Source of the DNA: Alloprevotella tannerae ATCC 51259
Lineage (GTDB): Bacteria > Bacteroidota > Bacteroidia > Bacteroidales > Bacteroidaceae
Direction: 5' to 3'
Assembly (NCBI RefSeq): GCF_000159995.1
Contig: NZ_GG700642.1
Span: forward strand, 192,376 to 236,728
Length of the DNA: 44,353 nt
In this document: in pieces, positions 1-7,442 of the stretch
Layout of the letters: each line of letters starts with the position of its first letter
Position numbering within the stretch: the stretch's first letter is position 1
Made by a program: the position numbers and the translations under genes
Notes under the pieces: model-generated
What the model was told of the DNA's origin: nothing
What the model saw: only the letters and a program-made list of their open reading frames with translations
The model's database searches: none

Positions 1-253
1 CTCTTGGAGCTTTTCGGGGTTGGCCACAATGGTCAGGATAACACTGATGTACTATGTGGATTTCTACAGCCTCTTTAATCATCCCGAAAAAGATTGGGAA
101 GCATGCCTGAAAGAAGCGGCCGAAAGCCCTCAAATGCCTTCGCTTTTTGATTAGGGGGGCTTGGAATGCCAAAAAGAGAACCTCAACCGCATTGTTTCAG
201 CGATTGAGGCGGTCTTTCCTACTCTTTTTGACGTTTATCGGACAGCAATAATA
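1..253 (+). mobile_element. Right end of an IS4-like insertion sequence (partial)
   Basis: The window opens inside an insertion sequence: the end of a transposase frame is followed by about 80 bases and then a terminal repeat at 234-253. Those 20 bases are the exact reverse complement of 43379-43398, which lies 115 bases before the start of the transposase at the other end of the window. I take 253 as the approximate right boundary. The left part lies outside the window, so target-site duplication cannot be checked. The family name is my inference from the neighbouring copy. Confidence 0.75.
2..154 (+). CDS. Transposase, C-terminal fragment (IS4-like)
   Basis: An open frame enters from the window edge and ends at TAG 152-154, giving the last 50 residues of a protein. 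It contains a hydrophobic helix (MVRITLMYYVDFYSLF) and a tail FNHPEKDW...SLFD, which resembles the C-terminal region after the DDE domain in IS4-type transposases of Bacteroidota. The shared terminal repeat with the element starting at 43379 suggests that this is the C-terminus of the same kind of enzyme, whose N-terminal two thirds is seen there. The frame stays open after the stop to 328, but it crosses the IS end and is not a gene. Confidence 0.65.
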   Translation, partial: SWSFSGLATMVRITLMYYVDFYSLFNHPEKDWEACLKEAAESPQMPSLFD

Positions 254-343
254 AAGATTACAGAACGCATTAACCAACTCTGTTCCAATTCATTTTCAAA
301 ACAAGAAGCGTTTTATTTCCTCATTTAATCCTACCCACGTATC

Positions 344-423
344 GTTTGCTCCCACCAAACGATAGTATGCTGCCGGCAAACGATGGTTTGGTCGCGGCAA
401 ACGATGGTTTGCTGCAGCCAAAC
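344..423. repeat. 80-bp palindromic repeat element, copy 1
   Basis: The element reads GTTTG, spacer CTCCCAC, core CAAACGATAGTATG, spacer CTGCCGG, core CAAACGATGGTTTG, spacer GTCGCGG, core CAAACGATGGTTTG, spacer CTGCAGC, CAAAC. Cores are 14 bp and spacers 7 bp, so the period is 21. Each GTTTG-spacer-CAAAC segment can fold as a hairpin with a 7-nt loop. The first and last hairpins extend to 8 or more pairs. Three further copies with the same plan and length are at 5459, 17406 and 27742. Function unknown. Confidence 0.9.
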
Positions 424-777
424 CATAAATTAGCAAGAAATGATCAGCGATAAATGAGCGCTCGTAACAGAGCGATGGAGCAAAGGGAAGGAAGCATTGG
501 CAACGAAGCGTTTAATATTCGTCGTTTCTCTTTATCTTATAAGATGCAGACGAAAACGGACTTGACGCACCAAGCAAGATAAAGAGAGCAAGAAACAGAA
601 AAACAGCAATTTACAGAAACAAAATTTGCCTAACAGGGTGAAAATATCAACCTGTATGGCCGCCTTCGTGATGCGACGCTTCCCGGTAGAGGCATGTAGA
701 AAATTAGGGGTAGTCGGAGTCGGCTTGGGGGAAGATGGCAGGGTCGGCTATAAGGACTGCAGCCGGCCGTGACCTAC

Positions 778-810
778 AAAAAAAAGCCGCCTCGAGGACA
801 TCGAGGCGGC
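778..810 (-). terminator. Rho-independent terminator of the S8 protease gene
   Basis: A perfect 10-bp stem GCCGCCTCGA / TCGAGGCGGC with a 5-nt loop is followed, reading on the minus strand, by a run of eight T. It lies 34 bases after the stop codon of the protease gene. Confidence 0.92.
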
Positions 811-843
811 AGGATAAATATATTCTAATCCTATGGACGAAGA

Positions 844-3024
844 TTAGCGAACTGAAATTTTACGTGTGATGTTTGCATTTGAAGTATCGACGCGCAAGAT
901 GTAAACACCGGCATTCAACTCGTTGAGGTTGATCGTCTCTTCTTGACCGCAACGAACGTCATTCAGCGTGCGGCGCAGCACTTGCTTACCATCGATCGTA
1001 TATACGGCAATGTTAGCGTAAGTTTCGTTGTTGTTGAAGAGCAGTTGCCAAGCATCCGGCTGCATAGAGATGGAGATCGGCGTCGTAGAGTTGGTCGGGA
1101 TGTCAAGAACGCCAACACCAGTCTTGATTTGCAAAGCCTTCTTCAAACCTTTGTAAGCATTGATCTTACCATAACCGAACTTTTTGTTCCATCCGGGCTT
1201 AGCATATCTGTCGTGATTTGCGGTCTCCTTGAAAATTTCTATCATCTGATCGTACGTCAAATCAGGGTTGGCGGACAACCAAAGGGCTACGATACCCGTA
1301 GCTGCGGGAGAAGCCATAGAAGTTCCACTCATTTGGCCGTAATAGTACTTTTTGAGGCCTTTCTTTTGGATGTCTACGATGCTATAATCAGTCGAAGAGA
1401 ATGCCTTGTCATACTGAGAAATTGCAGATTTAACCAAGAAGCCCGGCGCAGCAATAGTTGGTTTGTCGATCGGACCGAGCCAAGGACCGGGACTTGAGAA
1501 GAAGGTAATGTCGCCTACGTCTTGGCCGCCTTGCGTATAGGTTTGGTTGTTGATAGCTGACTTGTACTTATTCGTAGCTGCGAAAGCTGCGACACCAAAT
1601 GCGTGGGGGATGGATGCAGCACCTTCGCCAACCAAATAATCATGATCCGGATTGATAAATTCTGCAACTGCTCCGGCCGGACGCTTGAATGTTCCGTAGC
1701 CGTCATTCAACCATCCGTGAACGACATCACCATTATTACCTTCCATTTCTACACCGAACTCAGCACCGGTTGCACCTAAAAGGCGACCCATGCTTTCTAC
1801 AACCAAGCGGAAATCGAAGTGGTGCTTACCGTTGTAGGGGTTTACTTCATCAGAGAAGACTGCAAAGCCTGCATTTTGCATTTGCTTGAGCTGCGCAGAC
1901 GTGATATAAGTCTTCTTTCCCTTTAAGAAGTAGAAAGGCTTAAAGGTTATGTGCTTCGTACCATCGGTATTCTGCGCCCAAAGCTGACCCATGATCTGCG
2001 AATATGCACCCATGTTTTTGTTAGGCGTCTTCACGAGGACGCTTTTCGTTTCGCCGTCGCTCGTAAATGCGTGAGTCGCGTGGATAGCCAAGTCGCCCTC
2101 GTTACCCATCGCGGCACAAACGAATCCTTTTCCTTCTTTCAAGAAGTTATTAATAGCCTGATCAGTCGGCTGCGAACCATCGTGCGGGCCGAGTTGCGAG
2201 CCAAAGCTCATGTTGATGACATAAGGCATGTTTTTGCTCTTAGCAAACTCCTTGATTTTCTTAACGTCCTCGATCAACTCTCCGTCCATAAAGCTGGAAG
2301 GTATGAGATAGAGATCTGCCAACGGAGCATTACCATACAAACCATTACCTACGTCGGAACCGGCTGCAGTATTCGTCACGTGAGTTGCGTGACCATTGGC
2401 CGCCATTCCGTCACCGCCTGAAGGGATGTTTTCTGTCGGCACCGTTGCGTTAGGATTCGTGTAGTAATTTGTGCGATTCCACAACTGCTTAATACGAGTT
2501 TTGCCGTCCGCATCGTTGAATGCGATGTGCTTATACTCGAAGCCTTGGTCGATAACTGCGACTAAAACGCCGGCACCTTTGAAGGGCGTTTCCAAATCTT
2601 TGCCTTGGTGAACACTATCTACACCCGTAACCTTACGAGTATTGTCCATTGTGGGCTTTAAAACGCGTGTCGGGTTGATGTAAAGCACATTTTCGTCTGC
2701 TGCCAACTGAGTTAAGTAAGCGGCAGGCACACTTGCCGTCAACAGTGTATTGCTAATCACGGTAGAAACATAGCCTTCAGCTTCAATTTTGTCTGCTACG
2801 CTCTTCGCATCTGAAGCACTGATGATCACAGCAACGGGAGCGTCGCTCGCTTGCTTTGTAAGAATGTGCTTACCTTCTTTATTTACTACGACGTTAGTGC
2901 CGTTAGAGACAAGCTGCTCCAAGACACCATTCATTTTCTTACCAGTATTGAATTTGGGCACTTGAGCTTGCGCTGCTGCAGCAAACAAAAGAAAGGCCCC
3001 GGTAAGGAGATAATTAGCTTTCAT
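844..3024 (-). CDS. Secreted S8 (subtilisin-like) serine peptidase with T9SS sorting domain
   Basis: A 726-residue subtilisin-family protease. The start at 3024 is chosen because it gives a clean signal peptide (MKANYLLTGAFLLFAAAAQA) and lies about 20 bases after a good promoter; a longer frame upstream lacks this. The catalytic triad is visible: Asp159 in VAVIDQGF, His212 in NGHATHV, Ser569 in MSGTSMASPAA, with an oxyanion Asn near 308 in AAMGNEG. A large insert of about 200 residues separates the His/Asn region from the Ser. The last 60 residues (YANIAVYTIDGKQV...ITRKISVR) form a type A sorting domain, so the protein is expected to cross the outer membrane by the type IX system and be released or anchored at the cell surface. 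The substrate cannot be inferred. It is a single-gene unit with its own promoter and terminator. Confidence 0.93.
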   Translation of the reverse strand: MKANYLLTGAFLLFAAAAQAQVPKFNTGKKMNGVLEQLVSNGTNVVVNKEGKHILTKQASDAPVAVIISASDAKSVADKIEAEGYVSTVISNTLLTASVPAAYLTQLAADENVLYINPTRVLKPTMDNTRKVTGVDSVHQGKDLETPFKGAGVLVAVIDQGFEYKHIAFNDADGKTRIKQLWNRTNYYTNPNATVPTENIPSGGDGMAANGHATHVTNTAAGSDVGNGLYGNAPLADLYLIPSSFMDGELIEDVKKIKEFAKSKNMPYVINMSFGSQLGPHDGSQPTDQAINNFLKEGKGFVCAAMGNEGDLAIHATHAFTSDGETKSVLVKTPNKNMGAYSQIMGQLWAQNTDGTKHITFKPFYFLKGKKTYITSAQLKQMQNAGFAVFSDEVNPYNGKHHFDFRLVVESMGRLLGATGAEFGVEMEGNNGDVVHGWLNDGYGTFKRPAGAVAEFINPDHDYLVGEGAASIPHAFGVAAFAATNKYKSAINNQTYTQGGQDVGDITFFSSPGPWLGPIDKPTIAAPGFLVKSAISQYDKAFSSTDYSIVDIQKKGLKKYYYGQMSGTSMASPAATGIVALWLSANPDLTYDQMIEIFKETANHDRYAKPGWNKKFGYGKINAYKGLKKALQIKTGVGVLDIPTNSTTPISISMQPDAWQLLFNNNETYANIAVYTIDGKQVLRRTLNDVRCGQEETINLNELNAGVYILRVDTSNANITRKISVR

Positions 3025-3050
3025 TTTTCTTTTTGGATTATAGACGGGCA

Positions 3051-3082
3051 CAAAGATAGAAAAACTTTTCTTTAACAGCCAA
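3051..3082 (-). promoter_or_regulatory. Promoter of the S8 protease gene
   Basis: On the minus strand TATCTTTG (3051-3058) matches the Bacteroidota -7 box TAnnTTTG, and TTG (3080-3082) sits 21 bases upstream at the -33 position. The predicted transcript starts about 20 bases before the ATG at 3024, which supports that start. Confidence 0.7.
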
Positions 3083-3174
3083 CAAGAATGTAACAATATT
3101 ATTATATAATACGTGTTTTTTTCGCCAAATTTTGCTTCGAAGGAAAAAGATTTAAGTTTTGCCCTCTTATGTTG

Positions 3175-3216
3175 AGCCTGCGCGGCAGGCCGGCTTGCCG
3201 GCCGCCGGCGCGGGCT
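3175..3216 (-). terminator. GC-rich hairpin after the cysteine desulfidase gene
   Basis: Just after the stop codon at 3223 lies a long inverted repeat: an outer 9-bp stem (3175-3183 with 3208-3216, one G-U pair) and an inner perfect stem GGCCGGC-TT-GCCGGCC (3188-3203). It has no T-run on the minus strand, so it may slow or end transcription but is not a textbook intrinsic terminator. Confidence 0.5.
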
Positions 3217-3222
3217 TGTTGT

Positions 3223-4515
3223 TTACGATTTACTAGTCATAATATCGAGCACACAGCGGTCGGTTTCGTTCATTGAGCCCGATCCGATGGAGACGAGATT
3301 CAGGATACTCTTCTCCACATCTTTGTCGATAATGCCTTCAGCTGAAGTTACAGATTCTTCCTGCATAGCCATCATCGCCGACAATACGGCTGTGCTGACG
3401 CCGGTCGTGAGTTTGAGCGCGCAACTCGGCTTCGCACCGTCGCAAATCATACCTGTAAGATTCGCAATCATATTTTGGATGGCATAAGTCATATGTCTGT
3501 ATTCACCACCCATTAAATATGTAATACCGCAACTTGATCCCGTGGCAGCCACAACGCATCCGCAAAGCGCTGAAAGCGCGCCAAGACGCATCTTTATATA
3601 GATTGCCGTAAGATGAGAAAGCGTTAAGGCGCGTGTCAGCTCTTCGTTCGTATTATGGTTTTCCCGTGCGAAGACAACTACGGGGTTAGTTGCACAGATT
3701 CCCTGGTTACCACTGCCCGAGTTGCTCATAACAGGAATCATCGCGCCCGCCATTCTCGCATCGCAAGCACAGGTTGTGCTCGAAAGGATATGTGAAAAGA
3801 TGCTATCCCCCATTATTCCTCGGCCCATCGGGCGCGAAAGAATTTTGCCGAGCTTATGTCCATAGTTGCCCTCCAAAGACTTTTGGGCTGCCTGGAGATT
3901 CATTTTACCTGCTTCGTTGATGAATTCGAGTTCTTCTATCGGAGTTGTCGTGGCAAACTCGTGGATTTTGCGCAGCGTAAGTTCGGGCGTATCATCGTCG
4001 TCGACTTTTGCTTCCACAGCGCCCAACTGCTTTTCGAGCAAGACCTCCTCCCCTTTCTTCTCCAAAATGAAGTTAGTGTGTTGGCGCGCGATGGCTGCCG
4101 TCCCGCTGTGTTCACCGGCGATGGCCTTTACTTCGACAAAAAGTTTGTCGGGCGCATCTTCAGCCAAGGAGATTTGGATATGCCCCGCCTCATCATAAGC
4201 TTTACCTTCTGCCACCGCTTCCGGCGTGCAGTCCTTCAAAACTTCGAGTCCGTAGCTCGACTTTCCGATAAGTGCACCCAAGGCTATGGCTATCGGCAGT
4301 CCGACCATTCCCGTCCCGGGTATGCCTACGCCCATCGCGTTTTTCAGAATATTGGCACTAAGCCTTACCTCTACGCGCTCCGGTCTTTGCCCCAGCAGCT
4401 CTGTGGCTTTAGCCGTGGCCAGCGCCACGCAGACCGGTTCCGTACAGCCTATGGCCGGCACTACTCCTTTTTTAATTATGCGAATAATCGCTTCGCGTTC
4501 TTCTTTATTGATCAT
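3223..4515 (-). CDS. L-cysteine desulfidase / UPF0597 (YhaM-like) family protein
   Basis: A 430-residue protein of the UPF0597 family, which includes E. coli YhaM/CyuA and the archaeal L-cysteine desulfidase. These Fe-S lyases are related to the alpha chain of bacterial L-serine dehydratase and release sulfide, ammonia and pyruvate from cysteine. Family landmarks are present: IGCTEPVCVALA near the N-terminus, TTCACDARMAG, NSGSGNQGI in mid-protein, and the Cys-rich CGCVVAATGSSCGI with GMICDGAKPSC toward the C-terminus, which supply likely cluster ligands. Length matches the family (about 430-440). The ATG at 4515 is preferred to an in-frame TTG 15 bases upstream. No signal peptide, so cytoplasmic. 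A small AraC-type regulator gene lies 70 bases upstream on the same strand, so co-transcription or local regulation is plausible. Desulfidase versus serine-lyase specificity is inferred from family only. Confidence 0.88.
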   Translation of the reverse strand: MINKEEREAIIRIIKKGVVPAIGCTEPVCVALATAKATELLGQRPERVEVRLSANILKNAMGVGIPGTGMVGLPIAIALGALIGKSSYGLEVLKDCTPEAVAEGKAYDEAGHIQISLAEDAPDKLFVEVKAIAGEHSGTAAIARQHTNFILEKKGEEVLLEKQLGAVEAKVDDDDTPELTLRKIHEFATTTPIEELEFINEAGKMNLQAAQKSLEGNYGHKLGKILSRPMGRGIMGDSIFSHILSSTTCACDARMAGAMIPVMSNSGSGNQGICATNPVVVFARENHNTNEELTRALTLSHLTAIYIKMRLGALSALCGCVVAATGSSCGITYLMGGEYRHMTYAIQNMIANLTGMICDGAKPSCALKLTTGVSTAVLSAMMAMQEESVTSAEGIIDKDVEKSILNLVSIGSGSMNETDRCVLDIMTSKS

Positions 4516-4585
4516 AAATGGTTTTAACAAGTTGCTTTGTTGTAGGCCCTGCAGTGCGATTATCGCCGCTCTATTTTGGTTGGGT

Positions 4586-5017
4586 TCAAACTTTTTCCTC
4601 CTCCCATTGATCGACGTCTTCGTCCATTCTATATTGTTTGGGCGTTACTTCCCGCTCGCGATGGAAAGCCAGATAAAAGGCTTGGCGCGAGGAGAAGCCA
4701 CACATCAGACCGATTTCCTCAATTGTATATTCACTATATCTTGGGCTGCGTAGCATTCGGCAAGCATCGCGCAGGCGATAGCCGTTTACCAGTGCATTGT
4801 AGTTATCCCCCGTGTGCAGCCCTACGACCACAGAGATGTAGCGCGGATTCGTGTGCAAATCAATCGCCAGTTTCTTCGCAGAATAATCCGGATCCAAATA
4901 GCGTTTTTCGACGCCTAATTTTTCAACGATTTGGACAAAAAGCTTGTCAGATAATTCGTCACGTATCCTCGCGTAGGAAGCTCTCTCTTTCGACTTTGAA
5001 GTATTTGAATCCTTCAT
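4586..5017 (-). CDS. AraC-type helix-turn-helix transcriptional regulator
   Basis: A 143-residue protein that is mostly a C-terminal AraC/XylS DNA-binding domain. YSAKKLAIDLHTNPRYISVVV forms the first helix-turn-helix, and IEEIGLMCGFSSRQAFYLAFHREREVTPKQYR the second, with the typical GF-S---F---F----G/TP-YR signature. The first 35 residues are charged (KSKERASYARIRDELSDK) and too short for a ligand-binding domain, so it may respond through a partner or act constitutively. The ATG at 5017 follows a strong promoter (5048-5078). It lies upstream of, and on the same strand as, the cysteine desulfidase gene with a 70-base gap, and may control it. Confidence 0.85.
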   Translation of the reverse strand: MKDSNTSKSKERASYARIRDELSDKLFVQIVEKLGVEKRYLDPDYSAKKLAIDLHTNPRYISVVVGLHTGDNYNALVNGYRLRDACRMLRSPRYSEYTIEEIGLMCGFSSRQAFYLAFHREREVTPKQYRMDEDVDQWEEEKV

Positions 5018-5047
5018 GATATTACTATTGTGTAAGTTGGATTAGCG

Positions 5048-5078
5048 CAAAGATATAGCTTCTCTTTTTTTTGCGCAA
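5048..5078 (-). promoter_or_regulatory. Promoter of the AraC-type regulator gene
   Basis: On the minus strand TATCTTTG (5048-5055) is a -7 box and TTG (5076-5078) a -33 box, 20 bases apart. The -33 triplet sits inside the palindrome TTGCGCAA (5071-5078), a possible autoregulatory site. Confidence 0.65.
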
Positions 5079-5692
5079 GTAGTTCTATAAATATTTTCTC
5101 CCAAACGCTTTGAATGCGCTTTTGTTTAGTAGTCTTTTCACTCTGAACTTACAAAATACAAAGAATGCTAAAGCCGCAGAGCACCATTTACGCATCTTAT
5201 TTTAGAAAAATCTTATGTAAAAATTCGACTTCCTCAGTATGTAGGAATAAAGATCAGGCTACAATTTGAGCAAGTACTGATTGACGGCAAAAGTGCGCGA
5301 AAAATTATGACAGAAAATTCAAAACCGACCGAGCATATTGCATTCAGGCTTAGCTCGTAGCAAACTCAGGTAAAGGATCTCGCCAATTATGAATAGCGAA
5401 ACCGGAAACAGCGGGCAAAAAGAAGTGTTTTTGAAACTCGAAAGTTGATTGGATAATTGTTTGGCCCCACCAAACCATCGTTTGGTCCCGGCAAACCATC
5501 GTTTGGCGCGAGCAAACTATCGTTTGCTGCCGGCAAACAATGGACGACAAAGGATCGATGCGTCAGGCAATCAGTAGGACGCCCTTATTTATTATACTTA
5601 AAGCAACAAACAATCAAATACTTATAAGACAATCGGAAGCATTAAAGCGCGGCGCGGCAGACCGGCGCGAACGAAAAAAGTGCCAACAAACA
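5079..5692. other. Intergenic region between hmu operon end and araC-type gene
   Basis: No gene is supported. The region carries copy 2 of the 80-bp palindromic repeat element (5459-5538) and AT-rich unremarkable sequence on both sides. Confidence 0.6.
5459..5538. repeat. 80-bp palindromic repeat element, copy 2
   Basis: Same plan as copy 1: GTTTG, GCCCCAC, CAAACCATCGTTTG, GTCCCGG, CAAACCATCGTTTG, GCGCGAG, CAAACTATCGTTTG, CTGCCGG, CAAAC. It has exactly 80 bp, three full cores and four spacers, with the C-rich strand of the spacers on the plus strand as in the other copies. Confidence 0.9.
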
Positions 5693-5727
5693 ACGAGGGA
5701 GAAGCAAACGCATTGCTTCCCCCTCGT
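5693..5727 (-). terminator. Rho-independent terminator of the hmu operon
   Basis: A 15-bp stem (5693-5707 with 5713-5727, one mismatch) and a 5-nt loop are followed on the minus strand by TTGTTTGTT. It lies 58 bases after the stop of the last operon gene. Confidence 0.85.
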
Positions 5728-5785
5728 TACCTAACCTCAACAAATAATGGCCGCTCATCAATGGGACATAAGGAACCGGCAAGGC

Positions 5786-6118
5786 CTATTCAGGCACATA
5801 AATTACCTCTCCATTCTCCAACTGATAAGCCACGCCCACTTTCTTTCCTCGCGCTCCGTCTTTGTTTGTCTGATCCTGCGAAGGCGTATAACGCTCTATC
5901 TTATCGCCTTTCTTGGTTATGATTTCCATATTATCCTTGCCCGGATTTTTTACCATAGTATAGTCGGACTGACTAAAGACTTCGGTCATATTAAATCGCG
6001 TGACGAGGGCTACCATCAGAGCCACGGCAAACACCATGGCAACGTCGAAGAGATTACCGACAACGTTCATCGGGTTAACCTCTTCCTCCGTATCCATAAA
6101 TCTTCTTCGGCGTCTCAT
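5786..6118 (-). CDS. hmuV: HmuV-like small membrane protein (DUF2149 type)
   Basis: A 110-residue protein with an Arg-rich N-terminus (MRRRRRFMDTEEEVNP), one membrane helix (residues about 20-42, VVGNLFDVAMVFAVALMVAL) and a soluble C-terminal domain of about 65 residues ending GEVIYVPE. It is the last gene of the operon and its ATG overlaps the stop of the TolQ-like gene by 4 bases, so the two are translationally coupled. The Asp in NLFDVAMVF at the start of the helix resembles the essential Asp of ExbD/TolR helices. I infer an ExbD-like role pairing with HmuU, probably to couple the proton gradient to HmuS or the receptor. The name rests on operon position and length; no motif proves the function. 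Confidence 0.75.
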   Translation of the reverse strand: MRRRRRFMDTEEEVNPMNVVGNLFDVAMVFAVALMVALVTRFNMTEVFSQSDYTMVKNPGKDNMEIITKKGDKIERYTPSQDQTNKDGARGKKVGVAYQLENGEVIYVPE

Positions 6119-6714
6119 TTTTCAGACTTTTGATGAATGAGATCGGCTACATATTCGAGTCGGGTCAAGTCGTACATAAACCATCTCCGTTTCGTCTGTT
6201 GCGTAATGACGCCGATGGCGGCTGCAAACAAACCGACAACGGTCGTGGCAAAGGCCACCTGCATATTATAAGCCATCGAGGCGATGTCGCCCTTGGACAA
6301 GCCGACCAAAGCCGGCCCCATCGGGATGAGCGTTCCCATCAAACCGAGCATAGGGCCCATCTTAGCCAGCGTCTTGGGCGCATTGAGTTCCTTCTCCATG
6401 AGCAGTTCGTAATCGGAAATCAGCCGCTGCACTTCGGCAGGCTGATCGCGATGCTCCAAGATGGCCAAGAGAGAGCAGATGACCGGAGCTGTAGAATTGT
6501 GCGGAAGCTTTTCGGCTACGGCATCCAAGCTTTCCGGCGTTAAATCTTTCAGGGCAGCATTGACCGTGGCCTGCGCCTTGCGCACACTTAAGTATTGACC
6601 GAAGAAGCTCCCGATGAGCAGGAGTGCTCGCCCAAACAAAAGAATTAGTAAGACGATAACCGGAATGAGCAGACCGGTAGAAATCCAAAAAAGTATGTCT
6701 GAAATGTAATTCAT
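6115..6714 (-). CDS. hmuU: HmuU-like MotA/TolQ/ExbB proton channel protein
   Basis: A 199-residue inner-membrane protein of the MotA/TolQ/ExbB family. An N-terminal helix (residues about 10-35, DILFWISTGLLIPVIVLLILL) is followed by a cytoplasmic helical region, then the family core LAKMGPMLGLMGTLIPMGPALVGLSKGD leading into two further membrane segments around residues 135-180 (MQVAFATTVVGLFAAAIG). The G-P-x-L-G-L-x-G-T-L-I-P-M-G-P block is the usual ExbB/TolQ signature. It lies 8 bases after hmuT and overlaps hmuV by 4. Such channels drive outer-membrane or periplasmic work with the proton motive force. Here it likely powers the haem-handling machine encoded by the operon. Confidence 0.85.
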   Translation of the reverse strand: MNYISDILFWISTGLLIPVIVLLILLFGRALLLIGSFFGQYLSVRKAQATVNAALKDLTPESLDAVAEKLPHNSTAPVICSLLAILEHRDQPAEVQRLISDYELLMEKELNAPKTLAKMGPMLGLMGTLIPMGPALVGLSKGDIASMAYNMQVAFATTVVGLFAAAIGVITQQTKRRWFMYDLTRLEYVADLIHQKSEK

Positions 6715-6722
6715 ATAACGAG

Positions 6723-7430
6723 TTATTTACGAGTAAATTTATTGTGATCATATTTAATCTTGAATCGGCGCAGCAAGCATCCGACTACAGCGCCTCCGGC
6801 TGCGATTGAGAGAACGAGCAGCGAAGCTCGCCAATCGACATTGTTGGTCGAGACGGCACCGGTAGCACCATTGACCGTCACGATGACACCGATAAGTGCC
6901 ACCAAGACGTTGGTCAGGAAGAGCAATTCCAATCGCGTATCGCGATCAATCAGCATGCGGCGCAAACCAAAGGATGCTGCGATAAGCAACATCAGCAGCG
7001 TGCCGCTCACCCCCGCAGCAACGAGGGTGAAGTCGACACCGGGAAAGGCAAAGATGCAAGCTGTGAGCAGGCTAAACGCGGCGGGGAAGATAAAAAAGCC
7101 GGGATAGAAGCGTAGAAACACATCCAAATAGCGCTGCCATCGATTGTCGCGAGCGCGCGAACGATCTCTTCGGGCGATGCGCAAACAGAAAGCTGCTTGA
7201 ATCAAAACGTCGAGACTCAGCACTACAGCCAGGTCGCGCATCAGCGTGGGCGTGGCTAACCACGTAGCAATCTGCGTGCTCGATTGCTCGATTGCATAAG
7301 GCCACATTGCGTAAGTAAAACTACAAACTGCGACCGTCGTAAAGAGCATAGCCCGCACGGAGACAAAGGTTTGCTTCAACACGAAATTGAAGCAAACCAA
7401 TAGTAGCAATAAAGTGAACAATTGTTCCAT
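6723..7430 (-). CDS. hmuT: HmuT-like multi-spanning membrane protein
   Basis: A 235-residue hydrophobic protein with about six membrane segments (for example residues 4-20, 26-45, 66-86, 108-132, 137-155 and 168-190), no recognised catalytic motif, and a basic C-terminal tail (LRRFKIKYDHNKFTRK). It lies between the CobN-like gene (12 bases upstream) and the TolQ-like gene (8 bases downstream), exactly where hmuT lies in Porphyromonas-type hmu operons. The name rests on this position. A role as the membrane platform joining HmuS to the HmuUV motor is inference. Confidence 0.7.
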   Translation of the reverse strand: MEQLFTLLLLLVCFNFVLKQTFVSVRAMLFTTVAVCSFTYAMWPYAIEQSSTQIATWLATPTLMRDLAVVLSLDVLIQAAFCLRIARRDRSRARDNRWQRYLDVFLRFYPGFFIFPAAFSLLTACIFAFPGVDFTLVAAGVSGTLLMLLIAASFGLRRMLIDRDTRLELLFLTNVLVALIGVIVTVNGATGAVSTNNVDWRASLLVLSIAAGGAVVGCLLRRFKIKYDHNKFTRK

Positions 7431-7442
7431 CGTAACAAGCGT

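Larger units (their letters stand above)
254..843. other. Intergenic region between IS end and protease gene
   Basis: No gene is supported here. The stretch holds one copy of the 80-bp palindromic repeat element (344-423) and the terminator of the protease gene (778-810). The rest (about 430-775) shows no recognisable motif. Confidence 0.6.

Noticed and set aside
155-328. Open frame continuing after the transposase stop for 57 codons
   Set aside because: It crosses the IS terminal repeat at 234-253, so it mixes IS and chromosomal sequence and has no good start.
344-423. Possible CRISPR array
   Set aside because: Repeats of 14 bp and spacers of 7 bp are far too short, the count is fixed, and there are no cas genes in the window.
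5350-5550. Short frame encoding repeated heptads such as xRQTIVC
   Set aside because: It only translates the 21-bp period of the repeat element. The other copies give similar peptides in unrelated frames without starts or ribosome sites.
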